Assembly: GCF_011044155.1 (NCBI RefSeq)
Contig: NZ_CP049056.1
Coordinates: 3,600,001 to 3,664,000, forward strand
DNA from: Pikeienuella piscinae
Lineage (GTDB): Bacteria; Pseudomonadota; Alphaproteobacteria; Rhodobacterales; Rhodobacteraceae
Length of the DNA: 64,000 nt
Direction of reading: 5' to 3'
The stretch's first letter is position 1; every line of letters begins with the position of its first letter. Below are positions 55,410 through 64,000 of the stretch, piece by piece. The position numbers were made by a program, and so were the translations under genes. Below the pieces are notes generated by a model, which ran no database searches, was not told the origin of the DNA, and worked only from the letters and a program-made list of their open reading frames with translations.

Positions 55410-57404
55410 GTGCGATCTATTTCCATACTGGCCATCGCCATCGGGGCCGCCGCCTCCGCCAAGCCGCTTCTGGCCCAGTCGCTTGTCGATGGAGAGCAGC
55501 CGGCCGAGCCGTTTCTCACCGAGGATCCGGCGGTCATCGAGCTTGACGAGATCGTCGTGTCCGGCGGTCTGACTCCGGCCCCCGCCGCCGCGCTCGGCCG
55601 CTCCGTCACAGTGGTGACCGCCGAGGAGATCGAGCGTCAGGGCGTTGCCTACGCGGTCGACGCGCTCCGCTCCGTTCCGGGCGTCGCGGTCAGCCGCACG
55701 GGAAGCAGCGGCGGCGTCACGACCGTGCGCATCCGCGGCGCCGAGAGCAGCCACACGCAGGTCTTCATCGACGGAATCAAGGTCTCCTCGCCCGATAATC
55801 TCGACTATGATTTCAGCGGTCTTCTCGCCGCGGATATCGAACGGATCGAGGTGCTGCGCGGCCCGCAATCGGCGCTTTTCGGGGCGAACGCCATCGGCGG
55901 CGTGATCTCGATCACCACCAAACGCGCGAGGACGCCGGGCGTCACCGCCCAGGGCTCGGCCGAGGGCGGCTCGGATGGCTCCTGGGGCGGCGATGTCGCG
56001 CTCAGGGCGCGGGGCGGGATGGGCGGAATCAGCCTGTCCGTGGCGCGCCGTTCGACCGGCGGCTACGACATTTCCGACACGCCCGGCGGCAAGGATGACG
56101 GCGACGACAACCTGACGCTCAATCTCGCCGGCGATCTCGATCTTTCCGACGCCTTCCGGCTTGGCGGGACCTTCCGCTATGTTGATCGCTCGTCTGATTT
56201 CGACCAGTTCAATTTCGCCGCGCCTGACCGCGCCGGGCTGGTGACCGACGCCGATCTCGAGGCGAAGCGCGAGGAGTTCTACGGCTCGGCCTTCGCCGAG
56301 GTCGATCTCTTCGACGGCCGGCTGGAGACGCGGCTCAGCCTCGGCCATATCGACTATGACGACGACCAGTTCGCCAATGATGTGAAAACCACCGCGACCA
56401 CTGCGCGCCGCTCCACCGCGCGGCTTCAGGCGACCGTCGCGCTCGACGCCGCGACGGTCGCGACGGCGGACCACACGCTGACCGGAGCTTTCGACTATGA
56501 GCGCGAAACCTTCCGCAACACGGACCCGGCGCTGGTCTTCGACCCGACGCAGCTCGACAAGCAGAAGCGCGAGCAGCTGAGCGGCGCGCTCGAATATCGC
56601 GGGCGGTTCTTCGACGATTTCGACCTCCAGCTCGGCCTTCGCCATGACCGCAACGACAGTTTCGAGGATTTCACCACCTGGAGCGCCTCCGGCACCTGGC
56701 GGCTGCCCAACGGCTCGACCCGGCTGCATGGCTCGGTCGGGACCGGCGCGCAGAACCCGTCGCTGATCGACCAGTTCGGCTTCTTCCCCGGCAGTTTCGT
56801 CGGCAATCCCGATCTTGAACCGGAGCAGAGCTTCGGTTGGGATATCGGCGTCGAGCAGAGCTTTCTGGACGGGCGCGCGGTGATCGACGTGACCTATTTC
56901 CAGGACCGGCTGAAAGACGAGATCAGCACCGTCTTCGATCCGGTCACCTTTCTCTCGACCTCGGTCAACACGCCGGGAAAGAGCCGCCGGCGGGGGGTGG
57001 AGGTCGCGGCGAGCATCCAGCCCGTCGAGCGCCTCTCCCTCGGCCTCACCTACACCTATCTCGACGCCGAGGACCCCGGCGGCGCGACCGAAGTGCGCCG
57101 CCCGAAACATGATATCGGGCTGGAGGCGAGCTTCCTCTTTCCCGACGAGCGGACCCGGATCACGCTCGACGTGAACCATGTCGCGGGGCTTCGCGACAGC
57201 GACTTCACCGCGCCCTTCGTCGCCGGAAGCCAGGTGAAGCTCGATGATTACACGCTGGTCGGGATCGCCGCGTCCTACGCGGTCTCCGAGCAGGTCGAAC
57301 TGACCGGGCGGGTCTCGAACCTTCTCGATCAGAACTACCAGGAGATCGACGGTTACGACGCCGCCGGGCTTACGGGCTTCATCGGCCTCCGGGCGCGCTG
57401 GTGA
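55410..57404 (+). CDS. btuB: TonB-dependent vitamin B12 receptor
   Basis: This receptor has 664 residues from a GTG at 55410, placed after GGGAG and giving a good signal peptide (RSISILAIAIGAAASAKPLLAQ). A TonB-box-like VIELDEIVVSG is followed by plug motifs TVVTAEEIERQG, VRIRGAESSHTQVFIDGI and RGPQSALFGANAIGGVISI, the BtuB pattern. The barrel ends in LRARW, consistent with outer-membrane insertion. Expression is under the cobalamin riboswitch just upstream, and btuF overlaps the end of the gene. Confidence 0.95.
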   Translation: MRSISILAIAIGAAASAKPLLAQSLVDGEQPAEPFLTEDPAVIELDEIVVSGGLTPAPAAALGRSVTVVTAEEIERQGVAYAVDALRSVPGVAVSRTGSSGGVTTVRIRGAESSHTQVFIDGIKVSSPDNLDYDFSGLLAADIERIEVLRGPQSALFGANAIGGVISITTKRARTPGVTAQGSAEGGSDGSWGGDVALRARGGMGGISLSVARRSTGGYDISDTPGGKDDGDDNLTLNLAGDLDLSDAFRLGGTFRYVDRSSDFDQFNFAAPDRAGLVTDADLEAKREEFYGSAFAEVDLFDGRLETRLSLGHIDYDDDQFANDVKTTATTARRSTARLQATVALDAATVATADHTLTGAFDYERETFRNTDPALVFDPTQLDKQKREQLSGALEYRGRFFDDFDLQLGLRHDRNDSFEDFTTWSASGTWRLPNGSTRLHGSVGTGAQNPSLIDQFGFFPGSFVGNPDLEPEQSFGWDIGVEQSFLDGRAVIDVTYFQDRLKDEISTVFDPVTFLSTSVNTPGKSRRRGVEVAASIQPVERLSLGLTYTYLDAEDPGGATEVRRPKHDIGLEASFLFPDERTRITLDVNHVAGLRDSDFTAPFVAGSQVKLDDYTLVGIAASYAVSEQVELTGRVSNLLDQNYQEIDGYDAAGLTGFIGLRARW

Positions 57405-58240
57405 GCGCGGGGCGCGTCATCGGTGCGGCTTTCGCGGCGTTGGCCCTCGCCGGCGTCGCCACCGCCGACGGCGCGCCTCCCCAGCGGCCCGAGCGCGTCG
57501 TCTCGATCAATCTCTGCACCGATCAACTCGCGCTCTTGCTCGCGGCGCCGGGACAGCTCATCTCTGTCTCGAACATGGCGCATGATCCGCTGAGTTCGGC
57601 GATGATCGAGGCGGCCTCAGGCGTGCCGGAGAATTACGGGCGGGCGGAGGAGGTCTGGATGCTGCGGCCCGATCTGGTGCTCGCCGGCGCCTTCACGCCG
57701 GAGCCGACAGTGGCGATGCTGCGCCGGCTCGGGCTCAAGGTCGCGCGTTTTCCCGCCGCCGCGACAATGGCCGATGTCGCCGCGAACATGCGATTGATGG
57801 GAGAGGCGCTGGGGCGCGAGAAAGCGGCGGAGGCGGAGATCGCGGCGTTCGAGGCCAGGCTCGCCGCGCTCCCGATTGGTCACGGCCGGCGCCCGCGCGC
57901 CGCGCTCTATCAGGCCAGCGGCTGGACGGTGGGCGACGCCACGCTCGCCGGGCGCATCCTCGCGCGGGCCGGGTTCGCCAATCTCGCGGAGGATTTCGCG
58001 ATTGACTACGGCGGGGTGATTCCGCTTGAAGCGCTGGTCATGGCCGCGCCCGATATCATCGTCACCGGAACGCGCTACGCCGGCGCCTCCAGGGCCGAGG
58101 AGGTCCCGCGTCACCCCGCGCTCACGACCCTCAACCGGGTGCAGGCGACCGACTCCGACTGGATCTGCGGCGCCCCGCACGTCCTCGACGCGGTCGAGGC
58201 GATGGCGGCGGCGCGCCGAAGGCTGGAGCCGGGCGGGTGA
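57401..58240 (+). CDS. btuF: Periplasmic cobalamin-binding protein (BtuF)
   Basis: This 279-residue helical-backbone binding protein starts at GTG 57401, overlapping the btuB TGA. A signal sequence (GAAFAALALAGVATADG) precedes RVVSINLCTDQLALLL. ELTRPDLVLA-type segments (WMLRPDLVLAGAF) and a C-terminal domain with GTRYAG and RVQATDSDW follow. It captures B12 in the periplasm for the BtuCD transporter whose genes come next. Confidence 0.85.
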   Translation: MSAGRVIGAAFAALALAGVATADGAPPQRPERVVSINLCTDQLALLLAAPGQLISVSNMAHDPLSSAMIEAASGVPENYGRAEEVWMLRPDLVLAGAFTPEPTVAMLRRLGLKVARFPAAATMADVAANMRLMGEALGREKAAEAEIAAFEARLAALPIGHGRRPRAALYQASGWTVGDATLAGRILARAGFANLAEDFAIDYGGVIPLEALVMAAPDIIVTGTRYAGASRAEEVPRHPALTTLNRVQATDSDWICGAPHVLDAVEAMAAARRRLEPGG

Positions 58241-59223
58241 ACCGGCTGGCGCTGATCGCCATTCTGGCTCTGATCGCGTCGCTCTTCGTCGGCTCACTTC
58301 TGATTGGACCGGCGGGCGCGGCGCCGGGGGCTTCGCTGCGGGCGCTTGTTCTCGGTGGCGACGGGCCGCTGGCGCTGGTGATGCGCGAGATCCGCCTGCC
58401 GCGCGCGCTTCTGGCGCTGGCGATCGGGCTCAGCCTTGGCGTGTCCGGCGCCGCGCTGCAGGGCTATCTCAGGAACCCGCTGGCCGAGCCGGGGTTGATC
58501 GGCGTCTCCGGCGGCGCCGCGCTCGGCGCGGTGATCGCGCTGCAGACCGGTTTCGCGCTCGCCTTTCCGCTGGCGTTGCCGGGGGCGGCGCTTCTCGGCG
58601 CGCTCGGGGCGGTCATGCTCATCCTCGGTCTCGCGGGGTCGCGCGGCTCCTCGCTCACGCTTATTCTCGCCGGCGTTGCGATCAGCGCGCTCGCCGGCGC
58701 GTTGACCTCGCTGGTTCTCAATCTTTCGCCCAATCCCTTCGCCGCCAGCGAGATCGTCTTCTGGATGATGGGTTCGCTCAGCGACCGGTCCTTCGCGCAT
58801 CTATGGCTCGCGCTGCCTTTCATGGTGATTGGCTGGGCGCTGCTCCTGCCGCTCGGTCGCGGGCTGGACGCATTGACCTTGGGCGAGGATGCGGCGGAGG
58901 CGATGGGCGTGCGCCTGGCGCGCCTGCGGCTGATGCTGGTTCTCGGCGTCGCGGCGGCGGTGGGCGCCTCGGTCGCCGTCGCCGGCGCGATCGGTTTCGT
59001 CGGGTTGGTCGCGCCACATCTGATGCGACCCTTCGTCGGCGCGCGCCCGGCGCCGCTTCTCTACGCCTCGGCGCTTTGCGGCGCGGCGCTGGTGCTGGGC
59101 GCCGATATCGCCGTGCGGCTGGTGATGCCCGAACGCGACCTGAAGCTCGGCGTGATGATGGCGCTGGTCGGGGCGCCGTTCTTCCTGCATCTCGTCTTCC
59201 GGATGCGAGGGGCGTTCCGGTGA
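58237..59223 (+). CDS. btuC: Cobalamin ABC transporter permease (BtuC, FecCD family)
   Basis: This 328-residue FecCD permease has about ten membrane helices: REIRLPRALLALAIGLSLGVSGAALQGYLRNPLAEPGLIGVSGGAALGAV near the start and GAIGFVGLVAPHLMRPFVG later, the coupling-helix region. It starts at GTG 58237, overlapping btuF by four bases, and overlaps btuD by four. It forms the membrane channel for B12. Confidence 0.93.
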   Translation: MNRLALIAILALIASLFVGSLLIGPAGAAPGASLRALVLGGDGPLALVMREIRLPRALLALAIGLSLGVSGAALQGYLRNPLAEPGLIGVSGGAALGAVIALQTGFALAFPLALPGAALLGALGAVMLILGLAGSRGSSLTLILAGVAISALAGALTSLVLNLSPNPFAASEIVFWMMGSLSDRSFAHLWLALPFMVIGWALLLPLGRGLDALTLGEDAAEAMGVRLARLRLMLVLGVAAAVGASVAVAGAIGFVGLVAPHLMRPFVGARPAPLLYASALCGAALVLGADIAVRLVMPERDLKLGVMMALVGAPFFLHLVFRMRGAFR

Positions 59224-59978
59224 CGCTGCTCAAGGTCGAGGACCTCACGGTCCGGCGCGGCGCGCGTGCGGTCCTGGACGGGATATCGCTTTCCGTCGCG
59301 CCCGGCGAATGCGTCGGGCTGATCGGGCCGAACGGGGCGGGCAAGACGACGCTGATGCGCGCCGCGCTTGGGCTCGAGCCGGCGCTGGGGGCCAGCAGCC
59401 TCGCGAAGCTCAAACCCGCCGCGCGCGCCCGCGCCGCCGCCTTCGCCCCGCAGGCGCGCGAGATCGCCTGGCCGCTGACGGTTGAGGCGCTGGTCGCACT
59501 GGGCCGCATTCCGCACCTGCCGCCCGGCGCCGCGCTCGGCCCGGCGGACGACGCGGCGGTCGATCGGGCGATCGCCTGGCTAGGGCTCGACGGGTTTCGA
59601 GGCCGCCTGGCGACCGAGATTTCGGGGGGCGAGCAGGCGCGCGTCTTGATCGCCCGCGCGCTGGCGCAGGAGACGCCCCTGCTAATCGCGGACGAGCCGA
59701 CCGCCGGGCTCGACCCTGCGCATCAGATCGCCGCGATGAAGGTCTTCGCCGGGCTGGCGAAGGAGGGGCGCGCGGCGCTTGTTTCGTTGCACGATCTCGG
59801 ATTGGCGCTGCGCTGGTGCACGCGCCTCGTCCTCCTCGACCGCGGCCGCATCGCGGCCGACGGGCCGCCGCGCGAAGTGTTGACCGCGCCGCTCCTCGCC
59901 GCCGTCTTCGGCGTTGAGGCGTTCATCGCCGAGACCCCGCTCGGCCCGGTCCTGCAACCGATGGAGATGCGCCGTTGA
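59220..59978 (+). CDS. btuD: Cobalamin ABC transporter ATPase (BtuD)
   Basis: This 252-residue ATPase starts at GTG 59220 (GTGA overlap). Walker A GPNGAGKTT, Q-loop AFAPQARE, signature ISGGEQARV, Walker B LLIADEPTAGLD and switch His in VSLHDLG are all present. It belongs to the FecE/BtuD-type ATPases that power FecCD permeases. The tight overlaps with btuB, btuF and btuC indicate one operon. Confidence 0.93.
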   Translation: MTLLKVEDLTVRRGARAVLDGISLSVAPGECVGLIGPNGAGKTTLMRAALGLEPALGASSLAKLKPAARARAAAFAPQAREIAWPLTVEALVALGRIPHLPPGAALGPADDAAVDRAIAWLGLDGFRGRLATEISGGEQARVLIARALAQETPLLIADEPTAGLDPAHQIAAMKVFAGLAKEGRAALVSLHDLGLALRWCTRLVLLDRGRIAADGPPREVLTAPLLAAVFGVEAFIAETPLGPVLQPMEMRR

Positions 59979-59996
59979 GCGCCGCGAGAGCCGCCC

Positions 59997-60776
59997 ATGC
60001 GCCGCTTCCCGCCTGAGCGCATCGTCTGCCTGACCGAGGAGACGGTCGAGACGCTCTATCTCCTCGGTGAGGAAGCGCGGATCGTCGGCGTCTCCGGCTA
60101 CGCCGTCCGCCCGGCGCGCGTGCGGCGGGAAAAGCCGCGCGTTTCCGCATTCACCACGGCCGATATCCCCAAGATCCTCGCGCTTGACCCGGATCTCGTC
60201 CTCACCTTCTCCGATCTTCAGGCCGGGATCGCGGCCGATCTGATCCGCGCCGGCGTCGCCGTCCACGCTTTCAACCAGCGCGATCTGGCCGGGATCATGG
60301 CGATGATCCGCAGCCTCGGCGCGCTGGTCGGCGCCGCCGAGCGGGCCGAGACGTTGGCGGCGGGCTTTGAAGCGCGGCTTGACGCGATGCGCGCCCGGCC
60401 CCTCGCAAGACGCCCGCGCGTCTGGTTCGAGGAATGGGACGAGCCGTTGATTTCCGCCATCGGCTGGGTTTCCGAGCTGATCGGGGTGGCGGGAGGCGAG
60501 GATGTCTTCGCCGGATTGTCGCGCCAAGGGTCTGCGAAGGGCCGGATCGTCACCCGGAAAGCGGTGCTCGCGGCGGCGCCGGAGGTCATTCTCGCCTCGT
60601 GGTGCGGCAAGAAGGTGCGCGCGGAGAAGATCTCTGCGCGGCCGGGCTGGGATGCGATTCCGGCGGTCCGCTCCGGCCGGATCGTCGAGATCAAGTCGCC
60701 GTTGATACTGCAACCGGGCCCGGCGGCGCTGACCGACGGGCTAGACGCGATCCGCGCGGCGCTGACGGCGCACTGA
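59997..60776 (+). CDS. Second BtuF-like cobalamin-binding protein without signal peptide
   Basis: This 259-residue protein shares the BtuF-type fold: PPERIVCLTEETVETLYLLGEEARIVGVSGYAVRP, then DIPKILALDPDLVLTFSDLQ and a C-terminal RPGWDAIPAVRSGRIVEIKSPLILQPGPAAL. It lacks an N-terminal hydrophobic signal, so it appears cytoplasmic unless the start is wrong. It lies 18 bases after btuD in the same operon. Cobalamin-binding proteins of this kind occur near cobalamin genes, but their exact role is unclear to me. Confidence 0.8.
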   Translation: MRRFPPERIVCLTEETVETLYLLGEEARIVGVSGYAVRPARVRREKPRVSAFTTADIPKILALDPDLVLTFSDLQAGIAADLIRAGVAVHAFNQRDLAGIMAMIRSLGALVGAAERAETLAAGFEARLDAMRARPLARRPRVWFEEWDEPLISAIGWVSELIGVAGGEDVFAGLSRQGSAKGRIVTRKAVLAAAPEVILASWCGKKVRAEKISARPGWDAIPAVRSGRIVEIKSPLILQPGPAALTDGLDAIRAALTAH

Positions 60777-60788
60777 CGAATCGCCGGC

Positions 60789-61175
60789 TCAGCCCGGCGT
60801 CCGCTCCAGCATCCGGCCGAGCGGCCGCCCGCCGAGCACGTGGACATGGAGATGCGGCACCTCCTGCACCCCGGCCTCGCCGGAATTGGCGATCAGCCGA
60901 TAGCCGCCGGCGCCGGCGCCGGGGGTCACGCCGATCTTGCGCGCCACCGCGTCGATCGCGCGGGTGAAGTCGAGAATTTCGGCGTCCGACGCTTCAGCGG
61001 CGAAATGATCGTAGTTCACGTATGGGCCTTTGGGGATCACCAGCACATGCACCGGCGCCTGCGGCGCGATGTCGTTGAAGGCGAGGCTGTGCTCCGTCTC
61101 CAGCACCGTCGCGTTTGGAATCTCGCCGCGCAGAATCTTGGCGAAGATGTTCTGGTTGTCATAGTCATAAGGCAT
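60789..61175 (-). CDS. HIT-family nucleotide hydrolase
   Basis: This 128-residue protein has NIFAKILRGEIP at the start and the histidine triad HLHVHVLGG near residue 108, so it is of the HinT/purine nucleoside phosphoramidase type. It is the terminal gene of a short minus-strand series and convergent with the cobalamin operon, with 12 bases between. Hydrolysis of AMP-lysine or adenylated compounds is the family expectation. Confidence 0.93.
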   Translation of the reverse strand: MPYDYDNQNIFAKILRGEIPNATVLETEHSLAFNDIAPQAPVHVLVIPKGPYVNYDHFAAEASDAEILDFTRAIDAVARKIGVTPGAGAGGYRLIANSGEAGVQEVPHLHVHVLGGRPLGRMLERTPG

Positions 61176-61210
61176 GTCTGCGGGTCCTTGCGTGAATTCG
61201 GCGGCGCAGG

Positions 61211-62065
61211 TCAGTCCGGCAGCCGCACCGGGTGCTCGCGCGCGAGCGCGTGAAAGGCGCCGAGCATCGCGAGGAGCGCCGGCATCTCATCGAGCGGGAT
61301 CATGTTTGGCCCGTCCGAAGGTGCGCGCCCAGGCTCTTCATGGGTTTCGATGAAGACGCCGTCGACACCGACGCTGACGGCGGCGCGCGCCAGCACGGGC
61401 GCGAATTCGCGCTGGCCGCCGGAGGAGCCGCCCTGACCGCCGGGCTGCTGCACCGAGTGGGTGGCGTCGAAGATCACCGGCCAGCCGGTTTTCGCCATTT
61501 CCGGCAGAGCGCGCATGTCGGTAACCAGCGTGTTGTAGCCGAAGCTGGCGCCGCGTTCGCAGAGCATGATCCGCTCGCCGCCCGCGCCTTCCAGCTTCAG
61601 CGCGACGTTCTTCATGTCCCACGGCGCGAGAAACTGGCCCTTTTTCACGTTGACGGCGCGTCCGGTCTTCGCCGCCGCGATCAACAGATCGGTCTGGCGG
61701 CACAGAAAGGCCGGGATCTGAAGCACATCGACGGCCGCCGCGACCGGCGCGCACTGCGTCGGCTCATGGACATCAGTCAGCACCGGGCAACCGATCCGTT
61801 CGCGCACTTCGGCCAGGATCTCCAGCCCCTTCACCATGCCGAGGCCGCGCGTTCCGGAAAGGGAAGTGCGGTTCGCCTTGTCGTAGGAGCCCTTGAAGAC
61901 ATAGCCCATTCCCGCCTTCTCCGCCGCCGCCGCCATCTTCTCGGCGATCATCAGCGCGTGATCGAGCGATTCGAGCTGGCAGGGCCCGGCGATCAGCAGG
62001 AGCGGCGCGCCCGCGCCGGTAGAGACGCCGCCGCCGATTTCGACGGATCGGGGGTCAGAAGTCAT
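61211..62065 (-). CDS. kdsA: 3-deoxy-8-phosphooctulonate synthase
   Basis: This 284-residue KDO-8-phosphate synthase has [41 protein letters not shown] and [13 protein letters not shown], the standard KdsA blocks. C-terminal [21 protein letters not shown] completes the active site. It condenses arabinose-5-phosphate with phosphoenolpyruvate, supplying KDO for lipopolysaccharide. The next genes on the strand are a HIT protein downstream and a nucleotide-sugar epimerase upstream. Confidence 0.97.
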   Translation of the reverse strand: MTSDPRSVEIGGGVSTGAGAPLLLIAGPCQLESLDHALMIAEKMAAAAEKAGMGYVFKGSYDKANRTSLSGTRGLGMVKGLEILAEVRERIGCPVLTDVHEPTQCAPVAAAVDVLQIPAFLCRQTDLLIAAAKTGRAVNVKKGQFLAPWDMKNVALKLEGAGGERIMLCERGASFGYNTLVTDMRALPEMAKTGWPVIFDATHSVQQPGGQGGSSGGQREFAPVLARAAVSVGVDGVFIETHEEPGRAPSDGPNMIPLDEMPALLAMLGAFHALAREHPVRLPD

Positions 62066-62163
62066 GTCGGCTCCTCAGATGGCGGCCTGTTCATGGACGG
62101 GCGATATGGCGTGACGCCGATGATACAGGCGGCGGCAAGGATGAGAAAGACCGGCGCGCCCCG

Positions 62164-63243
62164 TCAAGGCGCGCCGAGGTTGGCGCGGTTCGCGGTCCAG
62201 TCCCGATGCCAGCGAACGAATCGGGCGAGGCCGTCCTCCAGCCTGGTGTCGGGACGAAAGCCGACCTCCGCCTCCAGTTCGCGGATATCGGCGCAGGTCG
62301 CGGCGACGTCACCGGGCTGCATCGGCGCGAATTCGCGGATCGCCTTCCGGCCGATCTCGCGCTCCAGAATATCGACGAAGTCGGTCAGCCGTTCGCTGCG
62401 CCGGTTGCCGATATTGTAGAGCCGCCACGGCGCCCAGGACCGGGCGGGGTCGGGGGAGGCGCTGTCGAAACCGGGGTCGGGTCGCGCAGGACGCGCCAGA
62501 ATCCGGACGACGCCTTCGACGATGTCGTCGATATACGTAAAGTCGCGCTCCATCTCGCCATTGTTGAACAGCCGGATCGGCCGCCCGGCGCGAATCGCGT
62601 CGGCGAAGATGAAATAGGCCATGTCCGGCCGGCCCCAGGGCCCGTAGACGGTGAAGAATCGCAACCCGGTCGTTGGCAGGCCGTAGAGATGGGCGTAGGA
62701 ATGCGCCATCGCCTCGTTCGCCTTCTTCGTGGCGGCGTAGAGGCTGACCGGGTGGTCGGCGCCATTGGCGACCGAGAACGGCAGCCGCGTGTTGCCGCCA
62801 TAGACCGAGGAGGAGGACGCGAACGCGAGATGTTTCGCGCCGACCGCGCGACAGCCTTCGAGGACGTTGAGAAACCCGGTCAGATTGGATCGGGCGTAGG
62901 CGCCGGGGTTCTCGATCGAATGACGGACCCCGGCCTGCGCGGCCAGATGGCAAACCGTTTCGGGTCGCGTCTCGGCGAAGAGTCGGCGCACCGTGCGTTC
63001 GTCCTCCAGCCCCGCCTCCACGAAGCGGAACGCCTCATGCCGGTCGAGCCGGTCGAGCCGCGCGCGCTTCAGCGCCGGATCGTAATAGTCATTGAGATCG
63101 TCGAGGCCGACGACCGGGACTCCGTTGTCCAGAAGTCGCGTCGCAACGTGGAAGCCGATGAAGCCTGCCGCACCGGTCACCAGAATCGGCGGGCCGCCGC
63201 TCAACCTCGCCGCCCAGCCCGCCGGACCCCCGGCTTCTGTCAT
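62164..63243 (-). CDS. NAD-dependent epimerase, UDP-glucuronate 4-epimerase-like
   Basis: This 359-residue extended SDR has the Rossmann motif GAAGFIGFHVATRLL, then VVGLDDLNDYYDPALKRARL, which is typical of UDP-glucuronate epimerases. The catalytic YAATKKANE with serine in SSSSVYGG and the TVYGPWGRPDMAYF block follow. It probably converts UDP-glucuronate to UDP-galacturonate for surface polysaccharide. The gene lies just after nhaA on the same strand and 98 bases before kdsA. Confidence 0.9.
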   Translation of the reverse strand: MTEAGGPAGWAARLSGGPPILVTGAAGFIGFHVATRLLDNGVPVVGLDDLNDYYDPALKRARLDRLDRHEAFRFVEAGLEDERTVRRLFAETRPETVCHLAAQAGVRHSIENPGAYARSNLTGFLNVLEGCRAVGAKHLAFASSSSVYGGNTRLPFSVANGADHPVSLYAATKKANEAMAHSYAHLYGLPTTGLRFFTVYGPWGRPDMAYFIFADAIRAGRPIRLFNNGEMERDFTYIDDIVEGVVRILARPARPDPGFDSASPDPARSWAPWRLYNIGNRRSERLTDFVDILEREIGRKAIREFAPMQPGDVAATCADIRELEAEVGFRPDTRLEDGLARFVRWHRDWTANRANLGAP

Positions 63244-63249
63244 CGTCTT

Positions 63250-64000
63250 TCAGCCCTCTCGCTTCTCGACGCTGCATATCTTCGCCGCCGCGAAGGACAT
63301 CGCCGCCGCGAAGAACGAGAAGAGCGCGCCCATTTTCGCCGCGTCCTGCACCGGACCCACCGGGAACGCCACCGCCGCGATGAAGAGCGAGACGGTGAAG
63401 CCGATCGCGGCGACGCAGCCGAGGACGAAGAGGTCGGATGTCTTCATGCCGACTGGCAGGCCCAGCCCGAGCGGACGCGCCGCGATCCAGCCCATCAGGA
63501 AGATGCCGACCGGTTTGCCGACAATGAGACCGAGGAGAACCAGCCAGGTCGCTTCGCCGATCGCGGAAAACTCGACCCCTGCATTCGCCAGCCCGAAGAA
63601 GAAGAGGATGACCTCGACCGGGTGCTTCAGGACATGCTCCATCCGGTTCAGAAGGTCGGTGAGGTATTTCTCGGCTTCGGAGAAGATGCCGAACTCGATA
63701 TCGGAATGCGGGATCGCCGGTATGATCGGCAGAAGGCCGAGAGCGGGGTGAATCCCGGCCTCCTGAAAGCCGTACCAGGAGAGACAGGCGGCGATCAGAT
63801 AGGGCCAGAAGTCGAGTGTCTTGTTGACGAAGGTTGAGTTCGGCCGGTCCTGTTTGCCGCGGTCCAGTCGCCGCGGCAGCCAGTGGAAGAAGAACCAGAC
63901 GCCGACCGCCGCGCCGAGCGAAAGCAGAAGCCATTCAGGCGCCAATTCGCCGGAGGGGTAGAATATGGCGAGGATGATCAGCCCTGCGGCGTCGTCCGCG
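63250..64000 (-). CDS. nhaA: Na+/H+ antiporter NhaA, partial at right edge
   Basis: The C-terminal 250 codons of NhaA run to the right edge. ADDAAGLIILAIFY at the very edge holds the two aspartates equivalent to Asp163-Asp164 of the sodium-binding site. The rest shows IPHSDIEFGIFSEAEKYLTDLLNRMEHVLKHPVEVILFFFGLANAGV, LVLLGLIVGKPVGIFLMGWIA and FTVSLFIAAVAF. The N-terminus lies outside the window. It exports sodium for protons at alkaline pH. Confidence 0.95.
   Translation of the reverse strand, partial: ADDAAGLIILAIFYPSGELAPEWLLLSLGAAVGVWFFFHWLPRRLDRGKQDRPNSTFVNKTLDFWPYLIAACLSWYGFQEAGIHPALGLLPIIPAIPHSDIEFGIFSEAEKYLTDLLNRMEHVLKHPVEVILFFFGLANAGVEFSAIGEATWLVLLGLIVGKPVGIFLMGWIAARPLGLGLPVGMKTSDLFVLGCVAAIGFTVSLFIAAVAFPVGPVQDAAKMGALFSFFAAAMSFAAAKICSVEKREG

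Noticed and set aside
54161-55609. A 482-codon minus-strand frame across the MsrQ-like gene and riboswitch
   Set aside because: It would run antisense through the riboswitch and a well-supported membrane protein. The composition is typical of shadow frames.
55371-57179. A 602-codon minus-strand frame under btuB
   Set aside because: It is an antisense shadow of btuB, rich in Glu/Arg/Val repeats, with no start context.

Overview
The window is a piece of a high-GC alphaproteobacterial chromosome. It is most likely from the Rhodobacterales or a close relative, judged from the three-gene TRAP transporters, the AruI-type decarboxylase, the CaiB/MaoC pair and the general protein character. This is a reading from sequence patterns, not a database match. 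Two genes are cut by the edges: a large helicase on the left and nhaA on the right.

Region 1 to about 11.2 kb is a lower-GC genomic island. It lies at the 3' end of a tRNA-Arg(CCG) gene (11156-11232) and carries a tyrosine integrase and an AlpA-like excisionase/regulator next to that tRNA. Its cargo is a tightly packed minus-strand operon: a DruA-like DUF4338 protein, a 952-residue protein, a 358-residue protein and a DruE-like DUF1998 helicase that runs off the left edge. I read this as a compact Druantia-like anti-phage system. The two middle proteins are the least familiar part of the window.

Region 11.3 to 19 kb is catabolic. It holds a TRAP transporter (dctPQM), a divergent SDR dehydrogenase with a GntR/FCD regulator, and a three-gene set that fits breakdown of 2-ketoarginine and 4-guanidinobutyrate (AruI-like, RidA, GbuA-like). 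Region 19.1 to 25 kb is a haem-uptake locus: TonB-dependent haem-type receptor, SbmA/ABCD-type ABC transporter, short HmuS-like protein and ChaN-like haem-binding protein. It ends at a bidirectional terminator shared with rpsD.

Region 25 to 35 kb is mostly housekeeping: rpsD, a TRIC-family channel, a Kef-type antiporter, a decayed adenylate cyclase pseudogene, carB with an overlapping PPP-type phosphatase, a lone DUF5706/Pycsar-effector-like membrane protein and pobA. Region 35.2 to 44.2 kb has an apparent ilvD-like/hydroxyacid dehydrogenase/TRAP operon and a two-gene type I secretion system. Region 44.3 to 55 kb holds mlaA-mlaC, an RraA-family protein, an unfamiliar polytopic protein with an unusual P-loop, an esterase, a glutathionyl-hydroquinone reductase, a CoA transferase/MaoC dehydratase pair, an SGNH hydrolase and an MsrQ-like haem protein.

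Region 55 to 60.8 kb is a cobalamin riboswitch followed by overlapping btuB-btuF-btuC-btuD and a second, signal-less BtuF-like protein. The right end has a HIT protein, kdsA, a UDP-glucuronate-epimerase-like gene and nhaA (partial). Start codons were chosen from Shine-Dalgarno spacing, signal peptides and gene overlaps. Functions come from motifs and family memory, since no searches were possible.
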